This document shows positions 11,587-24,415 of a stretch of DNA of 64,000 nucleotides, piece by piece (position 1 is the first letter of the stretch; every line of letters begins with the position of its first letter). Source of the DNA: Clavelina lepadiformis (lineage: Eukaryota > Chordata > Ascidiacea > Aplousobranchia > Clavelinidae); assembly GCF_947623445.1 (NCBI RefSeq), contig NC_135243.1:9364501-9428500 (forward strand), written 5' to 3'. The notes below the pieces were generated by a model. It saw only the letters and a program-made list of their open reading frames with translations, was not told the origin of the DNA and made no database searches. The translations under genes and the position numbers were made by a program.

Positions 11587-12357
11587 TTGCTGAAGTTGAA
11601 TTTTTTTCACTCTCCGCCTCGTTACCAGCGTGGCAATAGTTTTTCGTCTTTTCTCAAACAATTCGAATCCTTCTGCGACAGCGTTAAAGCATCGGATGCG
11701 GTGAAGAAACATGCATTTCTACAAAGCTTGCCGGAAGACATGAGATTCTCAATGACCGATGGTCGTAAAGAACTCTACGAGCTTAGTTATGACGAACTCA
11801 TTCAAAAAGCAAAAGACACGGTTTCAGGACTATCTTCACAAAAGCATGCCATGCAACAACCCGTTCAGCGAACTCAAGGTTTTGAAGAATCTGTAAGAAA
11901 CTTTCTTGAATCTGTAGCTCAATTGGGAAAAATGGCTTATACAAACGACGAACAGCATGAAATGCGCAGCAGTGTGCTGTACAACCTACTTGTTCGAGGA
12001 CTGAGAGATCGTCAACAAGCCTCTCAAATCTTACGCGATAACTTTAAAAATGCACAACCGGATTTTTACGCCACAGCAAAGAACATTATTGAAAACGCAG
12101 AACGGACGCATCATGAACCACGTATAATGACGTCAGAAGTAGCAGCGGTTACAGGAGATCACCAGGACGTATCCCAATTAAAAAGAACTGTCGAAAAACT
12201 TTACGACGAAATTTTCCAACTGCGAAAAGAAATGAAGACAGCAAGAAAACCTCGGGAAGAGAGAAGAAGACTTCAGTGTTTTAACTGTGGGGAATATGGT
12301 CACATTGCTCGACGTTGTCACAGGCAACGTGCAAGAAACTTTCGACGTGCTTCTGAC
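11587..12357 (+). pseudogene. Gypsy gag protein, interrupted
   Basis: The frame encodes about 257 gag residues up to the hAT insertion. Seen: RGNSFSSFLKQFESF and KKHAFLQSLPEDM near the N-terminus, a capsid-like helical middle, a coiled-coil segment near QLKRTVEKLYDEIFQL, and a basic stretch followed by one zinc knuckle CFNCGEYGHIARRC (CX2CX4HX4C). In an intact element this protein forms the particle and binds the RNA. The original frame continues past the hAT element at 14717 for about 30 codons to a stop at 14807-14809. The start is uncertain; the first ATG is shown. Confidence 0.8.
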
Positions 12358-12473
12358 CAATGTTCCCTCTAATTTTTCACGAGTCTGAGCAAACACACTA
12401 ACTCCCTGAGCGGTCCCTTGGACCACTGTGAGCAACATCAGACGTGGGCACTGTGGCCATTTTTATGCGTTTA

Positions 12474-14592
12474 CCGTATTTTCTTGAATAGAAACCGCCC
12501 TTGAATAGAAGCCGCCCTCGAATAGAAACCGCACGATTTGATTAAAAATAAACAATAAAAGCCGCCCTCGTATAGAAGCCGCAGAAGACAATGATGATAT
12601 CGCTTCTTTACTGATTAAAGAAAACAAAGCAAACATATCTAACGACATGCAATAAAAACAACTGAAGCATTGTACATATGTTTTATTTCAACTACGGTAT
12701 TGTATCAATGGTCATTTTCATCATCATCAATAATACTGATATCGTTCAAGTCATTATTATCACTGGAACTTCAATTTCCAAGGCAGAAAATTTTTGTGAC
12801 ATTATTAGTTGTAATCCCGCTAACCTCAAAAGAGTTTATTACAATCTCATTTGGAACTTTTTCCCATGCCTTAACAACCCATTCAATTTGCAGTAGCCTG
12901 AATGACTGGTTGCTTTTATTTTTCCACCCTTTGTGTATTCAAATTGACCTTTTCTAAACAAGTCGTCATAAAACTCACGAAAAATTGATTTAAACGGTTT
13001 GTTGATGCACACATCAAGTGGCTGCAAGTACTTCGTGCAGCCCCCAGGAATGACTGACATTAGAGTGTTATATCGTTTCAGTTGTTCTTCTCTTTCATCA
13101 GAAATGTGACATTTAAAAGAGTCCCACACAAGCATGCGTTTTGTAAAGGAAAAGTTTGTCCACACCTTTTCAACCCAATCCGAAGTAAGCTTTTCGTTCA
13201 TCCAGCCATTTTGCGTTGCTGCCACCACAACCCCAGGGATAGATGCAAGCTCTCTCTTGACTTTTGCAGCTGGAATTACCACATACAGTTTCATTTTTGT
13301 CTCTCCTGTTTTTACAGCGAGACAAACAGTGAGTCGTTTTTTTTTCATGCCCTGTGGTTTTAATGGGAACAGTATGGACGCCTTTGCTATCAACTGTGGT
13401 GGCACTGGACATGTCTGCCCATATTGGTGTTTCATCCATGTTAGCAATCATGGCCGGTTGAAGACTGTTGATATTTATTTGCTTCTTGTTAAAAGCGACA
13501 AAGTTACGAATCTTATCCTCAAGGTCACGTGGCAATGACTGTCCTGTAGTCGTTCGCCGTCTGATTGACAAATTAAATCTGTTCATAAAGTTGAACGACC
13601 AACCACGAGAAGCCATAAATTCAGTCAAGCCAATTTCTTCGGCGATTTTCGTGTCCCAGACCATGATTAGGTTTGTGGAGACATGATGGTGTTCAGCTCG
13701 TTCTTTGGCAATTTTCTCCATTAACTCGTCTTCCACTGTGGAGAGGCATGGCTTTCGCCCAGCTCCTTCAAGCCTGAATCTCTTCTTCGATGGTCCTGGT
13801 TTCTCGTAAGCTTCATTTATTTCTTCCTTCTTTTGCAACCATCTCCGTACCATTGACTCGTCGATTTTAAACTTTCTTCCGGTCTCTCGATTTGAATGTT
13901 TTTCTGCAAACTTAATTACTTCGGTTTTGAATTCTATAGAATAAGCACGTCTTTTGCTCATGCTTACAAGTGACTTTCTACAAAAGTTCTCTAAAACACT
14001 GGAGCTTGCTAATAGTTACGACTATTTCAACCAATTAAGTTGTCAATCACTTAGAGGTTAGGTATTTCGAATTCGGCAAGTTCATTATGCAATGTAAATA
14101 ACATGTTTACAAAATAGGATGACAAGTATGGGGTTATCCAGCTTAGTACAATAAGTTCAAAAGTGCAAGGTAGATAGCATGTTTACGGAACTGATTGTCA
14201 AACAACTATTCTTCGATAAGTCTGCAATTATACCGTGAACTCAGATTGAACTTATGGCAAGTATGACGTTATGTAATAGCGCGATAAATGCCGTAGCAGA
14301 AATATAATTATAACGACACAACTTGGAAGACAATGGAAACAGCGTCTTCCAATAGAGTGTTGAGTCCGGTGTAATATAAAGGCTGTCATTGAGAGCTTGC
14401 ACATGCAGCAGTTGTCACATTACAGTAGTGGTCGGATAGTAATTGAATAAAAACCATTTTTTCAAAAGAGAGCGCAGAATTTTATTGTCACCTAATCAAC
14501 ACTACCGGTACTTCATGTAATAAAAATAGAAGCCGCACAAAACGTTCAAAAATAAAAAATAGTAGCCGCGGTTTCTATTCAATAAAAATAGT
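12474..14592 (-). mobile_element. pogo/Tigger-type DNA transposon nested in the hAT
   Basis: The subterminal sequences share TTGAATAGAAACCGC in inverted orientation, with repeated GAATAGAAGCCGCC motifs inside both ends. TA dinucleotides at 12472-12473 and 14593-14594 fit the TA target site of the Tc1/mariner/pogo superfamily. The transposase is on the minus strand. The outermost bases of the two TIRs have diverged, so the exact ends are good to a few bases. Confidence 0.8.
12839..13961 (-). pseudogene. pogo/Tigger transposase, frameshifted
   Basis: The N-terminal frame (from 13961) starts MSKRRAYSIEFKTEVIKFAE, a CENP-B-like helix-turn-helix, followed by GRKFKIDESMVRRWLQ. The catalytic core has the first aspartate in ANMDETPIW. 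The frame then shifts at a run of nine A (13337-13345 as T on the plus strand), where eight would keep frame. The second frame continues with MLVWDSFKCHI (second aspartate) and YLQPLDVCINKPF (third acidic position). In this family the enzyme cuts and joins at TA sites in the nucleus. One extra base is the main visible lesion, so it died fairly recently. The true 3' end may lie a little further along. Confidence 0.85.
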
Positions 14593-14708
14593 TATTTATT
14601 TTCAATTCAGGTTGGATGTTTTTCTTGTGCGCAGCACAGATTTTCTGTGCGCGGAGACCGTGTCAGCAGTGCGCATTTGCGCACGCGCGCAGCTTAGAGG
14701 GAACATTG

Positions 14709-15873
14709 CTTCTGACATACATGGAACTCACAGCAATCCACCATGGGAAATCTACCAGGTTCAAACTATGGATCAGGACTTGCATAGAGAACAAGTTTTC
14801 GAACGATGAGTTGTCGGCACTGCACGATGAGTTATGTTTGGACAAATTGGAACTGTCAGAAGTTGAACGCCAAAAGCTGTTTTCCGTAATCTCTTCCTAT
14901 CGTGATGTATTTTCGCTGCACCCGTACGATATTGCACAAACAGAACTGGTCGAACACTCAATCGAAACTGGAGACTCGCTCCCTATACGCCAGCACCCAA
15001 GACGCTTGCCTGAACCCCAAAAGCAAAAGAAGCATCTGGATGGTCAACCGAAAACACCATTAAGGCGCAGCAAAAAGATCCAGTGTTGAAAAGACTGTTT
15101 CAGTGGATGAGCCAGGAACGCCGAACATCATTCAAAAAAAAAATCGAGAATTCTCTGGAAGAAGTTTATGCTCAGTTGCTGGTGCCCTCAACAATGAAGA
15201 ATGATGTGTTGAAGTCTGTTCACGATTTAATTCACGTAGGTGGACATATGGGCGTTAAAAGGACATTTGCCAGGTTAAAGGAGCGTTTTTTCTGGCCATT
15301 TTGTCACAAAGATGTCGAAACATACTGCAAAGAGTGTTGCTTGCGCGATTTAAGAAAAGTACCAAGGCGGATTGTTCTTGCCCCATTAGTTCCATCAGAG
15401 GAAAATCTACCTATGCAGAAAGTTGAAATCGACGTATTAAGCGGTCTACCCGAAACAGGAAACGACAACCGTGATATTCTCGTCGTATGTGACACCTACA
15501 CAAAATACATGCAGTGTTGGCCAATGAAATTCCAAAATGCCAAAGATACTGCTTATTTGCTTTACCACCGTTGGGTGACGATACATTGCGTCCCAGAAAC
15601 AATTCACTCCGACCAGGGCCGGAATTTTGAAAGTATTCTTTTTCAAGAGCTCTCACGGTTAATGGGCTGCAAAAAGACAAGAACCAGCCCGTATCACGCA
15701 ATGGGAAACGGTGCTGTGGAAAGAAAAAATCAGACCATAATTGCGATTTTAAAAAATTATGTTCAGGTTGACCCAACCTCTTGGGATGACGCGCTCTTCT
15801 TGGTTAACGCTACTTACAATTCAAGTGTTCACGAGCAAACTGGAGTTTCTCCTCATTACTTGCTCATACAGCA
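14709..15873 (+). pseudogene. Gypsy pol remnant with integrase
   Basis: After the hAT element the gag frame stops at 14809. In another frame comes a pol linker typical of the start of Ty3-type reverse transcriptase: NDELSALHDEL, YRDVFSLHPYDIAQTELVEH, PIRQHPRRLP. The RT and RNase H domains are then deleted near 15030-15060. From about 15053 the frame holds KAQQKDPVL and the integrase: zinc-binding HDLIHVGGHMG...YCKECC, then the catalytic core with VEIDVL, HSDQGRNF and GAVERKNQ giving D, D and E. The frame continues NATYNSSVHEQTGVSPHYLL and then enters the first satellite monomer. Dead by deletion and frameshift. Confidence 0.88.
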
Positions 15874-18800
15874 TTTTGTACGTTTTGGGGGTCTTATCGC
15901 ATTTCTTAGTACCTGTCGCGTTTTTGTGAATTTCGGAACTTTCCGGCCAGGGGGGATCGATTTCAAGGTCACCATCGTGAAGAGGAGGAAATCTTCTTTA
16001 AGAATCTGCAATAAAAAAGTGACACATCTTCCGACAACACTCAGCAGAATTTACGTGAAACATTTAATAAATACGGTATTCTGTACGTTTTGGGGGTACT
16101 ATCGCATTTCTTAGTACCTGTCGCGTTTTTGTGAATTTCGGAACTTTTCGGTCAGGGGGGATCGATTTCAAGGTCACCATCGTGAAGAGGAGGAAATCTT
16201 CTTTAAGAATCTGCAATAAAAAAGTGACACATCTTCCGACAACACTCAGCAGAATTTACGTGAAACATTTAATAAATACGGTATTCTGTACGTTTTGGGG
16301 GTACTATCGCATTTCTTAGTACCTGTCGCGTTTTTGTGAATTTCGGAACTTTCCGGTCAGGGGGGATCGATTTCAAGGTCACCATCGTGAAGAGGAGGAA
16401 ATCTTCTTTAAGAATCTGCAATAAAAAAGTGACACATCTTCCGACAACACTCAGCAGAATTTACGTGAAACATTTAATAAATACGGTATTCTGTACGTTT
16501 TGGGGGTACTATCGCATTTCTTAGTACCTGTCGCGTTTTTGTGAATTTCGGAACTTTTCGGTCAGGGGGGATCGATTTCAAGGTCACCATCGTGAAGAGG
16601 AGGAAATCTTCTTTAAGAATCTGCAATAAAAAAGTGACACATCTTCCGACAACACTCAGCAGAATTTACGTGAAACATTTAATAAATACGGTATTCTGTA
16701 CGTTTTGGGGGTACTATCGCATTTCTTAGTACCTGTCGCGTTTTTGTGAATTTCGGAACTTTCCGGTCAGGGGGGATCGATTTCAAGGTCACCATCGTGA
16801 AGAGGAGGAAATCTTCTTTAAGAATCTGCAATAAAAAAGTGACACATCTTCCGACAACACTCAGCAGAATTTACGTGAAACATTTAATAAATACGGTATT
16901 CTGTACGTTTTGGGGGTACTATCGCATTTCTTAGTACCTGTCGCGTTTTTGTGAATTTCGGAACTTTCCGGTCAGGGGGGATCGATTTCAAGGTCACCAT
17001 CGTGAAGAGGAGGAAATCTTCTTTAAGAATCTGCAATAAAAAAGTGACACATCTTCCGACAACACTCAGCAGAATTTACGTGAAACATTTAATAAATACG
17101 GTATTCTGTACGTTTTGGGGGTACTATCGCATTTCTTAGTACCTGTCGCGTTTTTGTGAATTTCGGAACTTTTCGGTCAGGGGGGATCGATTTCAAGGTC
17201 ACCATCGTGAAGAGGAGGAAATCTTCTTTAAGAATCTGCAATAAAAAAGTGACACATCTTCCGACAACACTCAGCAGAATTTACGTGAAACATTTAATAA
17301 ATACGGTATTCTGTACGTTTTGGGGGTACTATCGCATTTCTTAGTACCTGTCGCGTTTTTGTGAATTTCGGAACTTTCCGGTCAGGGGGGATCGATTTCA
17401 AGGTCACCATCGTGAAGAGGAGGAAATCTTCTTTAAGAATCTGCAATAAAAAAGTGACACATCTTCCGACAACACTCAGCAGAATTTACGTGAAACATTT
17501 AATAAATACGGTATTCTGTACGTTTTGGGGGTACTATCGCATTTCTTAGTACCTGTCGCGTTTTTGTGAATTTCGGAACTTTCCGGTCAGGGGGGATCGA
17601 TTTCAAGGTCACCATCGTGAAGAGGAGGAAATCTTCTTTAAGAATCTGCAATAAAAAAGTGACACATCTTCCGACAACACTCAGCAGAATTTACGTGAAA
17701 CATTTAATAAATACGGTATTCTGTACGTTTTGGGGGTACTATCGCATTTCTTAGTACCTGTCGCGTTTTTGTGAATTTCGGAACTTTTCGGTCAGGGGGG
17801 ATCGATTTCAAGGTCACCATCGTGAAGAGGAGGAAATCTTCTTTAAGAATCTGCAATAAAAAAGTGACACATCTTCCGACAACACTCAGCAGAATTTACG
17901 TGAGACATTTAATAAATACGGTATTCTGTACGTTTTGGGGGTACTATCGCATTTCTTAGTACCTGTCGCGTTTTTGTGAATTTCGGAACTTTTCGGTCAG
18001 GGGGGATCGATTTCAAGGTCACCATCGTGAAGAGGAGGAAATCTTCTTTAAGAATCTGCAATAAAAAAGTGACACATCTTCCGACAACACTCAGCAGAAT
18101 TTACGTGAAACATTTAATAAATACGGTATTCTGTACGTTTTGGGGGTACTATCGCATTTCTTAGTACCTGTCGCGTTTTTGTGAATTTCGGAACTTTCCG
18201 GTCAGGGGGGATCGATTTCAAGGTCACCATCGTGAAGAGGAGGAAATCTTCTTTAAGAATCTGCAATAAAAAAGTGACACATCTTCCGACAACACTCAGC
18301 AGAATTTACGTGAAACATTTAATAAATACGGTATTCTGTACGTTTTGGGGGTACTATCGCATTTCTTAGTACCTGTCGCGTTTTTGTGAATTTCGGAACT
18401 TTCCGGTCAGGGGGGATCGATTTCAAGGTCACCATCGTGAAGAGGAGGAAATCTTCTTTAAGAATCTGCAATAAAAAAGTGACACATCTTCCGACAACAC
18501 TCAGCAGAATTTACGTGAAACATTTAATAAATACGGTATTCTGTACGTTTTGGGGGTACTATCGCATTTCTTAGTACCTGTCGCGTTTTTGTGAATTTCG
18601 GAACTTTTCGGTCAGGGGGGATCGATTTCAAGGTCACCATCGTGAAGAGGAGGAAATCTTCTTTAAGAATCTGCAATAAAAAAGTGACACATCTTCCGAC
18701 AACACTCAGCAGAATTTACGTGAAACATTTAATAAATACGGTATTCTGTACGTTTTGGGGGTACTATCGCATTTCTTAGTACCTGTCGCGTTTTTGTGAA

Positions 18801-21800
18801 TTTCGGAACTTTCCGGTCAGGGGGGATCGATTTCAAGGTCACCATCGTGAAGAGGAGGAAATCTTCTTTAAGAATCTGCAATAAAAAAGTGACACATCTT
18901 CCGACAACACTCAGCAGAATTTACGTGAAACATTTAATAAATACGGTATTCTGTACGTTTTGGGGGTACTATCGCATTTCTTAGTACCTGTCGCGTTTTT
19001 GTGAATTTCGGAACTTTCCGGTCAGGGGGGATCGATTTCAAGGTCACCATCGTGAAGAGGAGGAAATCTTCTTTAAGAATCTGCAATAAAAAAGTGACAC
19101 ATCTTCCGACAACACTCAGCAGAATTTACGTGAAACATTTAATAAATACGGTATTCTGTACGTTTTGGGGGTACTATCGCATTTCTTAGTACCTGTCGCG
19201 TTTTTGTGAATTTCGGAACTTTTCGGTCAGGGGGGATCGATTTCAAGGTCACCATCGTGAAGAGGAGGAAATCTTCTTTAAGAATCTGCAATAAAAAAGT
19301 GACACATCTTCCGACAACACTCAGCAGAATTTACGTGAGACATTTAATAAATACGGTATTCTGTACGTTTTGGGGGTACTATCGCATTTCTTAGTACCTG
19401 TCGCGTTTTTGTGAATTTCGGAACTTTTCGGTCAGGGGGGATCGATTTCAAGGTCACCATCGTGAAGAGGAGGAAATCTTCTTTAAGAATCTGCAATAAA
19501 AAAGTGACACATCTTCCGACAACACTCAGCAGAATTTACGTGAAACATTTAATAAATACGGTATTCTGTACGTTTTGGGGGTACTATCGCATTTCTTAGT
19601 ACCTGTCGCGTTTTTGTGAATTTCGGAACTTTCCGGTCAGGGGGGATCGATTTCAAGGTCACCATCGTGAAGAGGAGGAAATCTTCTTTAAGAATCTGCA
19701 ATAAAAAAGTGACACATCTTCCGACAACACTCAGCAGAATTTACGTGAAACATTTAATAAATACGGTATTCTGTACGTTTTGGGGGTACTATCGCATTTC
19801 TTAGTACCTGTCGCGTTTTTGTGAATTTCGGAACTTTCCGGTCAGGGGGGATCGATTTCAAGGTCACCATCGTGAAGAGGAGGAAATCTTCTTTAAGAAT
19901 CTGCAATAAAAAAGTGACACATCTTCCGACAACACTCAGCAGAATTTACGTGAAACATTTAATAAATACGGTATTCTGTACGTTTTGGGGGTACTATCGC
20001 ATTTCTTAGTACCTGTCGCGTTTTTGTGAATTTCGGAACTTTTCGGTCAGGGGGGATCGATTTCAAGGTCACCATCGTGAAGAGGAGGAAATCTTCTTTA
20101 AGAATCTGCAATAAAAAAGTGACACATCTTCCGACAACACTCAGCAGAATTTACGTGAAACATTTAATAAATACGGTATTCTGTACGTTTTGGGGGTACT
20201 ATCGCATTTCTTAGTACCTGTCGCGTTTTTGTGAATTTCGGAACTTTCCGGTCAGGGGGGATCGATTTCAAGGTCACCATCGTGAAGAGGAGGAAATCTT
20301 CTTTAAGAATCTGCAATAAAAAAGTGACACATCTTCCGACAACACTCAGCAGAATTTACGTGAAACATTTAATAAATACGGTATTCTGTACGTTTTGGGG
20401 GTACTATCGCATTTCTTAGTACCTGTCGCGTTTTTGTGAATTTCGGAACTTTCCGGTCAGGGGGGATCGATTTCAAGGTCACCATCGTGAAGAGGAGGAA
20501 ATCTTCTTTAAGAATCTGCAATAAAAAAGTGACACATCTTCCGACAACACTCAGCAGAATTTACGTGAAACATTTAATAAATACGGTATTCTGTACGTTT
20601 TGGGGGTACTATCGCATTTCTTAGTACCTGTCGCGTTTTTGTGAATTTCGGAACTTTTCGGTCAGGGGGGATCGATTTCAAGGTCACCATCGTGAAGAGG
20701 AGGAAATCTTCTTTAAGAATCTGCAATAAAAAAGTGACACATCTTCCGACAACACTCAGCAGAATTTACGTGAGACATTTAATAAATACGGTATTCTGTA
20801 CGTTTTGGGGGTACTATCGCATTTCTTAGTACCTGTCGCGTTTTTGTGAATTTCGGAACTTTTCGGTCAGGGGGGATCGATTTCAAGGTCACCATCGTGA
20901 AGAGGAGGAAATCTTCTTTAAGAATCTGCAATAAAAAAGTGACACATCTTCCGACAACACTCAGCAGAATTTACGTGAAACATTTAATAAATACGGTATT
21001 CTGTACGTTTTGGGGGTACTATCGCATTTCTTAGTACCTGTCGCGTTTTTGTGAATTTCGGAACTTTCCGGTCAGGGGGGATCGATTTCAAGGTCACCAT
21101 CGTGAAGAGGAGGAAATCTTCTTTAAGAATCTGCAATAAAAAAGTGACACATCTTCCGACAACACTCAGCAGAATTTACGTGAAACATTTAATAAATACG
21201 GTATTCTGTACGTTTTGGGGGTACTATCGCATTTCTTAGTACCTGTCGCGTTTTTGTGAATTTCGGAACTTTCCGGTCAGGGGGGATCGATTTCAAGGTC
21301 ACCATCGTGAAGAGGAGGAAATCTTCTTTAAGAATCTGCAATAAAAAAGTGACACATCTTCCGACAACACTCAGCAGAATTTACGTGAAACATTTAATAA
21401 ATACGGTATTCTGTACGTTTTGGGGGTACTATCGCATTTCTTAGTACCTGTCGCGTTTTTGTGAATTTCGGAACTTTTCGGTCAGGGGAGATCGATTTCA
21501 AGGTCACCATCGTGAAGAGGAGGAAATCTTCTTTAAGAATCTGCAATAAAAAAGTGACACATCTTCCGACAACACTCAGCAGAATTTACGTGAAACATTT
21601 AATAAATACGGTATTCTGTACGTTTTGGGGGTACTATCGCATTTCTTAGTACCTGTCGCGTTTTTGTGAATTTCGGAACTTTCCGGTCAGGGGGGATCGA
21701 TTTCAAGGTCACCATCGTGAAGAGGAGGAAATCTTCTTTAAGAATCTGCAATAAAAAAGTGACACATCTTCCGACAACACTCAGCAGAATTTACGTGAAA

Positions 21801-24415
21801 CATTTAATAAATACGGTATTCTGTACGTTTTGGGGGTACTATCGCATTTCTTAGTACCTGTCGCGTTTTTGTGAATTTCGGAACTTTCCGGTCAGGGGGG
21901 ATCGATTTCAAGGTCACCATCGTGAAGAGGAGGAAATCTTCTTTAAGAATCTGCAATAAAAAAGTGACACATCTTCCGACAACACTCAGCAGAATTTACG
22001 TGAAACATTTAATAAATACGGTATTCTGTACGTTTTGGGGGTACTATCGCATTTCTTAGTACCTGTCGCGTTTTTGTGAATTTCGGAACTTTTCGGTCAG
22101 GGGGGATCGATTTCAAGGTCACCATCGTGAAGAGGAGGAAATCTTCTTTAAGAATCTGCAATAAAAAAGTGACACATCTTCCGACAACACTCAGCAGAAT
22201 TTACGTGAGACATTTAATAAATACGGTATTCTGTACGTTTTGGGGGTACTATCGCATTTCTTAGTACCTGTCGCGTTTTTGTGAATTTCGGAACTTTTCG
22301 GTCAGGGGGGATCGATTTCAAGGTCACCATCGTGAAGAGGAGGAAATCTTCTTTAAGAATCTGCAATAAAAAAGTGACACATCTTCCGACAACACTCAGC
22401 AGAATTTACGTGAAACATTTAATAAATACGGTATTCTGTACGTTTTGGGGGTACTATCGCATTTCTTAGTACCTGTCGCGTTTTTGTGAATTTCGGAACT
22501 TTCCGGTCAGGGGGGATCGATTTCAAGGTCACCATCGTGAAGAGGAGGAAATCTTCTTTAAGAATCTGCAATAAAAAAGTGACACATCTTCCGACAACAC
22601 TCAGCAGAATTTACGTGAAACATTTAATAAATACGGTATTCTGTACGTTTTGGGGGTACTATCGCATTTCTTAGTACCTGTCGCGTTTTTGTGAATTTCG
22701 GAACTTTCCGGTCAGGGGGGATCGATTTCAAGGTCACCATCGTGAAGAGGAGGAAATCTTCTTTAAGAATCTGCAATAAAAAAGTGACACATCTTCCGAC
22801 AACACTCAGCAGAATTTACGTGAAACATTTAATAAATACGGTATTCTGTACGTTTTGGGGGTACTATCGCATTTCTTAGTACCTGTCGCGTTTTTGTGAA
22901 TTTCGGAACTTTTCGGTCAGGGGGGATCGATTTCAAGGTCACCATCGTGAAGAGGAGGAAATCTTCTTTAAGAATCTGCAATAAAAAAGTGACACATCTT
23001 CCGACAACACTCAGCAGAATTTACGTGAAACATTTAATAAATACGGTATTCTGTACGTTTTGGGGGTACTATCGCATTTCTTAGTACCTGTCGCGTTTTT
23101 GTGAATTTCGGAACTTTCCGGTCAGGGGGGATCGATTTCAAGGTCACCATCGTGAAGAGGAGGAAATCTTCTTTAAGAATCTGCAATAAAAAAGTGACAC
23201 ATCTTCCGACAACACTCAGCAGAATTTACGTGAAACATTTAATAAATACGGTATTCTGTACGTTTTGGGGGTACTATCGCATTTCTTAGTACCTGTCGCG
23301 TTTTTGTGAATTTCGGAACTTTCCGGTCAGGGGGGATCGATTTCAAGGTCACCATCGTGAAGAGGAGGAAATCTTCTTTAAGAATCTGCAATAAAAAAGT
23401 GACACATCTTCCGACAACACTCAGCAGAATTTACGTGAAACATTTAATAAATACGGTATTCTGTACGTTTTGGGGGTACTATCGCATTTCTTAGTACCTG
23501 TCGCGTTTTTGTGAATTTCGGAACTTTTCGGTCAGGGGGGATCGATTTCAAGGTCACCATCGTGAAGAGGAGGAAATCTTCTTTAAGAATCTGCAATAAA
23601 AAAGTGACACATCTTCCGACAACACTCAGCAGAATTTACGTGAGACATTTAATAAATACGGTATTCTGTACGTTTTGGGGGTACTATCGCATTTCTTAGT
23701 ACCTGTCGCGTTTTTGTGAATTTCGGAACTTTTCGGTCAGGGGGGATCGATTTCAAGGTCACCATCGTGAAGAGGAGGAAATCTTCTTTAAGAATCTGCA
23801 ATAAAAAAGTGACACATCTTCCGACAACACTCAGCAGAATTTACGTGAAACATTTAATAAATACGGTATTCTGTACGTTTTGGGGGTACTATCGCATTTC
23901 TTAGTACCTGTCGCGTTTTTGTGAATTTCGGAACTTTCCGGTCAGGGGGGATCGATTTCAAGGTCACCATCGTGAAGAGGAGGAAATCTTCTTTAAGAAT
24001 CTGCAATAAAAAAGTGACACATCTTCCGACAACACTCAGCAGAATTTACGTGAAACATTTAATAAATACGGTATTCTGTACGTTTTGGGGGTACTATCGC
24101 ATTTCTTAGTACCTGTCGCGTTTTTGTGAATTTCGGAACTTTCCGGTCAGGGGGGATCGATTTCAAGGTCACCATCGTGAAGAGGAGGAAATCTTCTTTA
24201 AGAATCTGCAATAAAAAAGTGACACATCTTCCGACAACACTCAGCAGAATTTACGTGAAACATTTAATAAATACGGTATTCTGTACGTTTTGGGGGTACT
24301 ATCGCATTTCTTAGTACCTGTCGCGTTTTTGTGAATTTCGGAACTTTTCGGTCAGGGGGGATCGATTTCAAGGTCACCATCGTGAAGAGGAGGAAATCTT
24401 CTTTAAGAATCTGCA
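15874..24415. repeat. 205-bp satellite array, about 41.7 copies
   Basis: An exact 205-bp period runs for about 8.5 kb. Copies are almost identical. Only three variable bases stand out after the first copy: a T/C in GGAACTTT(T/C)CGG, an A/G in ACGTGA(A/G)ACA, and one A in the G-run of the copy at 21461. The first copy is more diverged (GGTCTTATCGC, CCGGCCAGG), as expected at an array edge. The array ends inside a monomer at about 24415. The 62-residue frame in every copy comes from periodicity; 205 is not a multiple of three, so no long protein results. Confidence 0.98.
17771..24415. repeat. Seven-monomer higher-order repeat (1,435 bp)
   Basis: Monomers with the G variant (ACGTGAGACA) start at 17771, 19206, 20641, 22076 and 23511, exactly 1,435 bp (7 x 205) apart. 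Within each block the T/C site reads T T C C T C C in monomer order. Four full blocks and one partial block are present. Before 17771 the T/C pattern is consistent back to about 16541 but the G variant is absent. Confidence 0.95.

Larger units (their letters stand above)
12358..14708. mobile_element. hAT element with perfect 15-bp TIRs
   Basis: The ends are CAATGTTCCCTCTAA and its exact reverse complement. They are flanked by the 8-bp direct repeat CTTCTGAC at 12350-12357 and 14709-14716, the target duplication length of hAT elements. Without the nested pogo element only about 232 bp remain, so it was a short non-autonomous hAT. Removing it rejoins the gag frame of the host retroelement, which proves the order of insertion. 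Confidence 0.93.
11300..15873 (+). mobile_element. Degenerate Gypsy (Ty3-type) LTR retrotransposon
   Basis: Order on the plus strand: putative LTR, gag with a CCHC knuckle, then a pol remnant ending in an integrase. Protease and nearly all of reverse transcriptase/RNase H are missing. The element is split by a nested hAT element at 12358-14708. Its integrase frame runs into the 205-bp satellite at about 15874, and no 3' LTR is visible after the array. It is non-autonomous and inactive. Confidence 0.8.

Noticed and set aside
12670..13538. Plus-strand frames at 12670-13538
   Set aside because: Shadows of the minus-strand pogo transposase.
16131..24314. Forty repeated 62-residue reading frames as a tandem gene family
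   Set aside because: They are a by-product of the 205-bp satellite: each starts at a non-ATG codon, has no domain, and the period is not a multiple of three.
15874..24415. CRISPR-like array
   Set aside because: There are no variable spacers; the whole 205-bp unit repeats, and the genome is eukaryotic.
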